DNA of 64,000 nt, taken from NCBI RefSeq assembly GCF_040954835.1, contig NC_090712.1, positions 1,249,284 to 1,313,283 on the forward strand. Reading direction: 5' to 3'. The first letter of the stretch is position 1. Each line of letters opens with the position of its first letter. Shown piece by piece: positions 61,607 to 64,000 of the stretch. Made by a program: the position numbers and the translations under genes. This DNA is from Lepisosteus oculatus. Lineage: Eukaryota; Chordata; Actinopteri; Semionotiformes; Lepisosteidae. The notes under the pieces were generated by a model, which was not told the DNA's origin, made no database searches, and saw only the letters and a list, made by a program, of their open reading frames with translations.

Positions 61607-62599
61607 TGAGTGCCATGGAGTTGAATGGCCTGATCTCCTTAAGGTCTTGAGGATGTGAGGTTTCAGGAAACATTGCAAAAGGAGTACTGGTAGGAAAACT
61701 GAAACCTAGGACATGCCAAAACCTGCCTGTGGCCACATCACAAACATACAGTCCTAGCAATGCTGTTACTTGAGCTGCTCTGCGTAGAGAAACAATTAAC
61801 CTGACTAGTCTCAGCTTGTTTGGAAAGGCAGGTCTTGAATGTTGGCTAGAACCATGCATGACAGCTGGAGTAAAACATGTGCATGACTGTTATTCAGTGC
61901 TGTCATTATGTGTAAATTCAAAGTGTCCAACTTTGAAATTCAAATATTCAAGTTAGAGATCTTTTCATGACTGCCTTGTGTCTAAAATGTTAATGGACAG
62001 GTTTCACCAGTAAACCAAAGGCCATGTGGCATGTCATCCTGAATGCAAAATACACCAGAAACAGCTAACAGAAGGTGACAACTTTGCTGTATGTAAGAAC
62101 AGTACAAAACAAATAAACACTATTTGATGGTTATAAATGTAAAACCCCCAACAAACACTATAAGAGGATCTGATTCAAGTATTCCAAATCCTCAGAGACT
62201 CTGAGGGAATCAACTTAATGGACTACATTCCAAGATGAGCAATGAAATATGGACCCAAAGTCACAAGTGGAAAATTAATTGCATTTAGGACTGAAAATGA
62301 ACTCAACTCTCTTGGAATCCCTCAAGAAACGACAAGATGTTCTAGGATTGTTTAGCTACAACACCCCAAATTGATGAAGCTCAGCTGAATTACATTATCT
62401 CCTCGCATTCAGAAGTGCTTGATGTTCTTAAGGATGGTATGACAGAGGACCCTGTGATCACAGACAGCTGTTGGACAGAGATATTGACTTCAGCAGAAGA
62501 CACTCATGAGTGCAATGTACTGCTGCTTAAAAGAGCTATGCACCAGAACAAAGTTAAATCTAACCTGCAGTGAGTGTGGGAAATTACCTTTAGATCTCA

Positions 62600-62760
62600 A
62601 GTGTACCTGGTTGTTCTCCTCTGGATGAACAATATATTTTCTATAACATGGTGACCAAAATTGGACACAATATTCTAAAGGAGGCCTTACTAGTTCATTA
62701 TACTATTTTGACATCATAAAATGCTTTTAGCTATAAATCTCATATTTTATATGCCTTTTT
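62600..62760 (-). repeat. CR1-like LINE fragment
   Basis: ATGGTGACCAAAATTGGACA then CAATATTCTAAAGGAGGCCT match a recurrent fish LINE segment that lies upstream of the 6400-type end in full copies. Orientation is as in the 6400 copy. Confidence 0.45.
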
Positions 62761-64000
62761 AAATGCTTCCCAATTCCTTCTGTACCCTTGCACCTTTTTT
62801 TAAATGTTGCATAAAATTAAGTCCTAAAACTGAAAATCTGAATCTCAGCTTGGGTTGTTCTGTGTGAAAATCAGTGCTTGATAATATGTGCCAGGCAGGG
62901 ACTGAAGTGCAAACCTTCCCAAATTCCTGTCTAATTTGCTCTGACAAGAGTAAAACTAGCTCAAAGCACAGAGAACAGGACGAGATGTCTCACTTCACAT
63001 CACCCTCAGTACTATTGTTCTTCTTCAGCCTTGCACACTGCGCTTGCAGACAAACGTGCTGGATTTCAGACACTCCTCCAGTCTGGTCACAGAATGCACA
63101 CAGAATGAAAATAAGCCACTGAACAGCACCCAAGCACATCCGAGTATAATGTATATACCCAGCTTGTTTGTTGTTGATGTTAAGGACAGTGATCTGAGGC
63201 TCAAGCATCCTTTAATTAAAATCTAAAATTAAAATGTTTATATTATACAAGATAACCCACCCAATTTCAATTGGCATGTGCATCTTCATGTCTCAGCTCT
63301 CAGACAAAAGATGGTTACCAGGCTCTTCTGGCCCGCCCTCCAACAGAGCCGCTCACTTGACATTACAGGCTCTGCAGAGACGGACAGGAGGAGCATCACC
63401 GATTGGAGGGGAGGCATGTCCCTCAATGATGTCATCTCAAGCCAGTAGGCGCCCAGGTGGCTACAGAGGTCCCTGTTTTGTTGGGAGTCAAGAGATCCCC
63501 AGCCACTTAATCCCCATGGTTGCATCCTTACCCAACCACAAGATGCTTACCCTTTGCTTCAAATAGATTCAGTTACTACAAATAAGCAATTGCACAGAGA
63601 ACAGATCCTTATGAAAATAATGTTACTAATTGCACAATAATATCTAGTAACACAGCAAAGGCCAAATGCTTTGGGGAAAGAGCACTCAGCGTGCCTTTAT
63701 GTCCCAGTGTGCAATATTTCAAACCACTAACACAAATTCCAGAGTTTGCTTTGATTTCAAAGTGGCTTAATCATGTTGATCACCCTAATTTAATTTAAAA
63801 TAATCTAGCATGACATTTAATAAGCCAGGACAGCATTGAAGCTCTGAGCAAAGAATTTACAACAACACAACTTTCATTTTCTTCCAACAGCTGAGGAACA
63901 ACCCTGTTAAATAACTACATCTCAGTTTCAGTTTAGGGATTTCACTCAGGGTGAACCAAATGGTCTTCTCTTATCGTTATCACTTATTTAATGGCTGTCT

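Overview
This is vertebrate nuclear DNA. It carries two protein-coding genes arranged tail to tail: ZBTB18 (RP58/ZNF238) on the + strand, with its whole coding exon at 13549-15165, and ADSS2 (adenylosuccinate synthase 2) on the - strand, with coding exons 2 to 13 spread over 41561-53928. The same order and orientation is known from human 1q44. The proteins and the repeats (CR1-like LINE ends, 5S rRNA-headed SINE, Penelope-like relics, TTAA-flanked MITEs) suggest a ray-finned fish. The repeat mix reminds me of non-teleosts such as gar, bowfin or sturgeon, but that is inference from memory. There is no sign of bacterial, viral or organellar sequence.

Layout. 1-8850: non-coding upstream DNA with a tRNA-derived SINE, a 5S-SINE fragment and a CR1-like fragment. 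8860-10640: the ZBTB18 CpG-island promoter, with two CCAAT boxes 31 bp apart, a match to ZBTB18's own binding consensus and a non-coding first-exon donor at 9409. 10640-13534: first-intron territory with a G/GT tract, a second candidate leader exon ending at 11493 and an E-box cluster at 12106-12188. 13535-18095: the terminal ZBTB18 exon (coding region plus a long AT-rich 3' UTR). 18100-41560: intergenic DNA with several gene-less GC-rich islands (19.4-21.0 kb and 26.3-28.6 kb) and many repeat relics. 41561-53928: ADSS2 exons 13 to 2. 53929-64000: the start of ADSS2 intron 1; the exon with the start codon and P-loop lies beyond the right edge.

ADSS2 is the better test of reading accuracy. All twelve visible coding exons have canonical GT-AG borders and compatible phases. 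They sum to 1188 bp (395 residues plus stop), which is what the human enzyme would have after its first coding exon. ZBTB18 is a transcriptional repressor of neural and muscle differentiation and ADSS2 commits IMP to AMP synthesis. Nothing in the window links them functionally; their neighbourhood is conserved synteny.

The unusual material is in the mobile-element relics: a three-copy, about 600-bp MITE family with TTAAAGGGGAACTGCAGT ends, and three Penelope-like relics, two folded back into inverted repeats, sharing a CTGAAGA...GAAAC motif that resembles a hammerhead ribozyme core. Regulatory candidates around ZBTB18 also deserve attention. I did not find evidence for a wholly new biological system.
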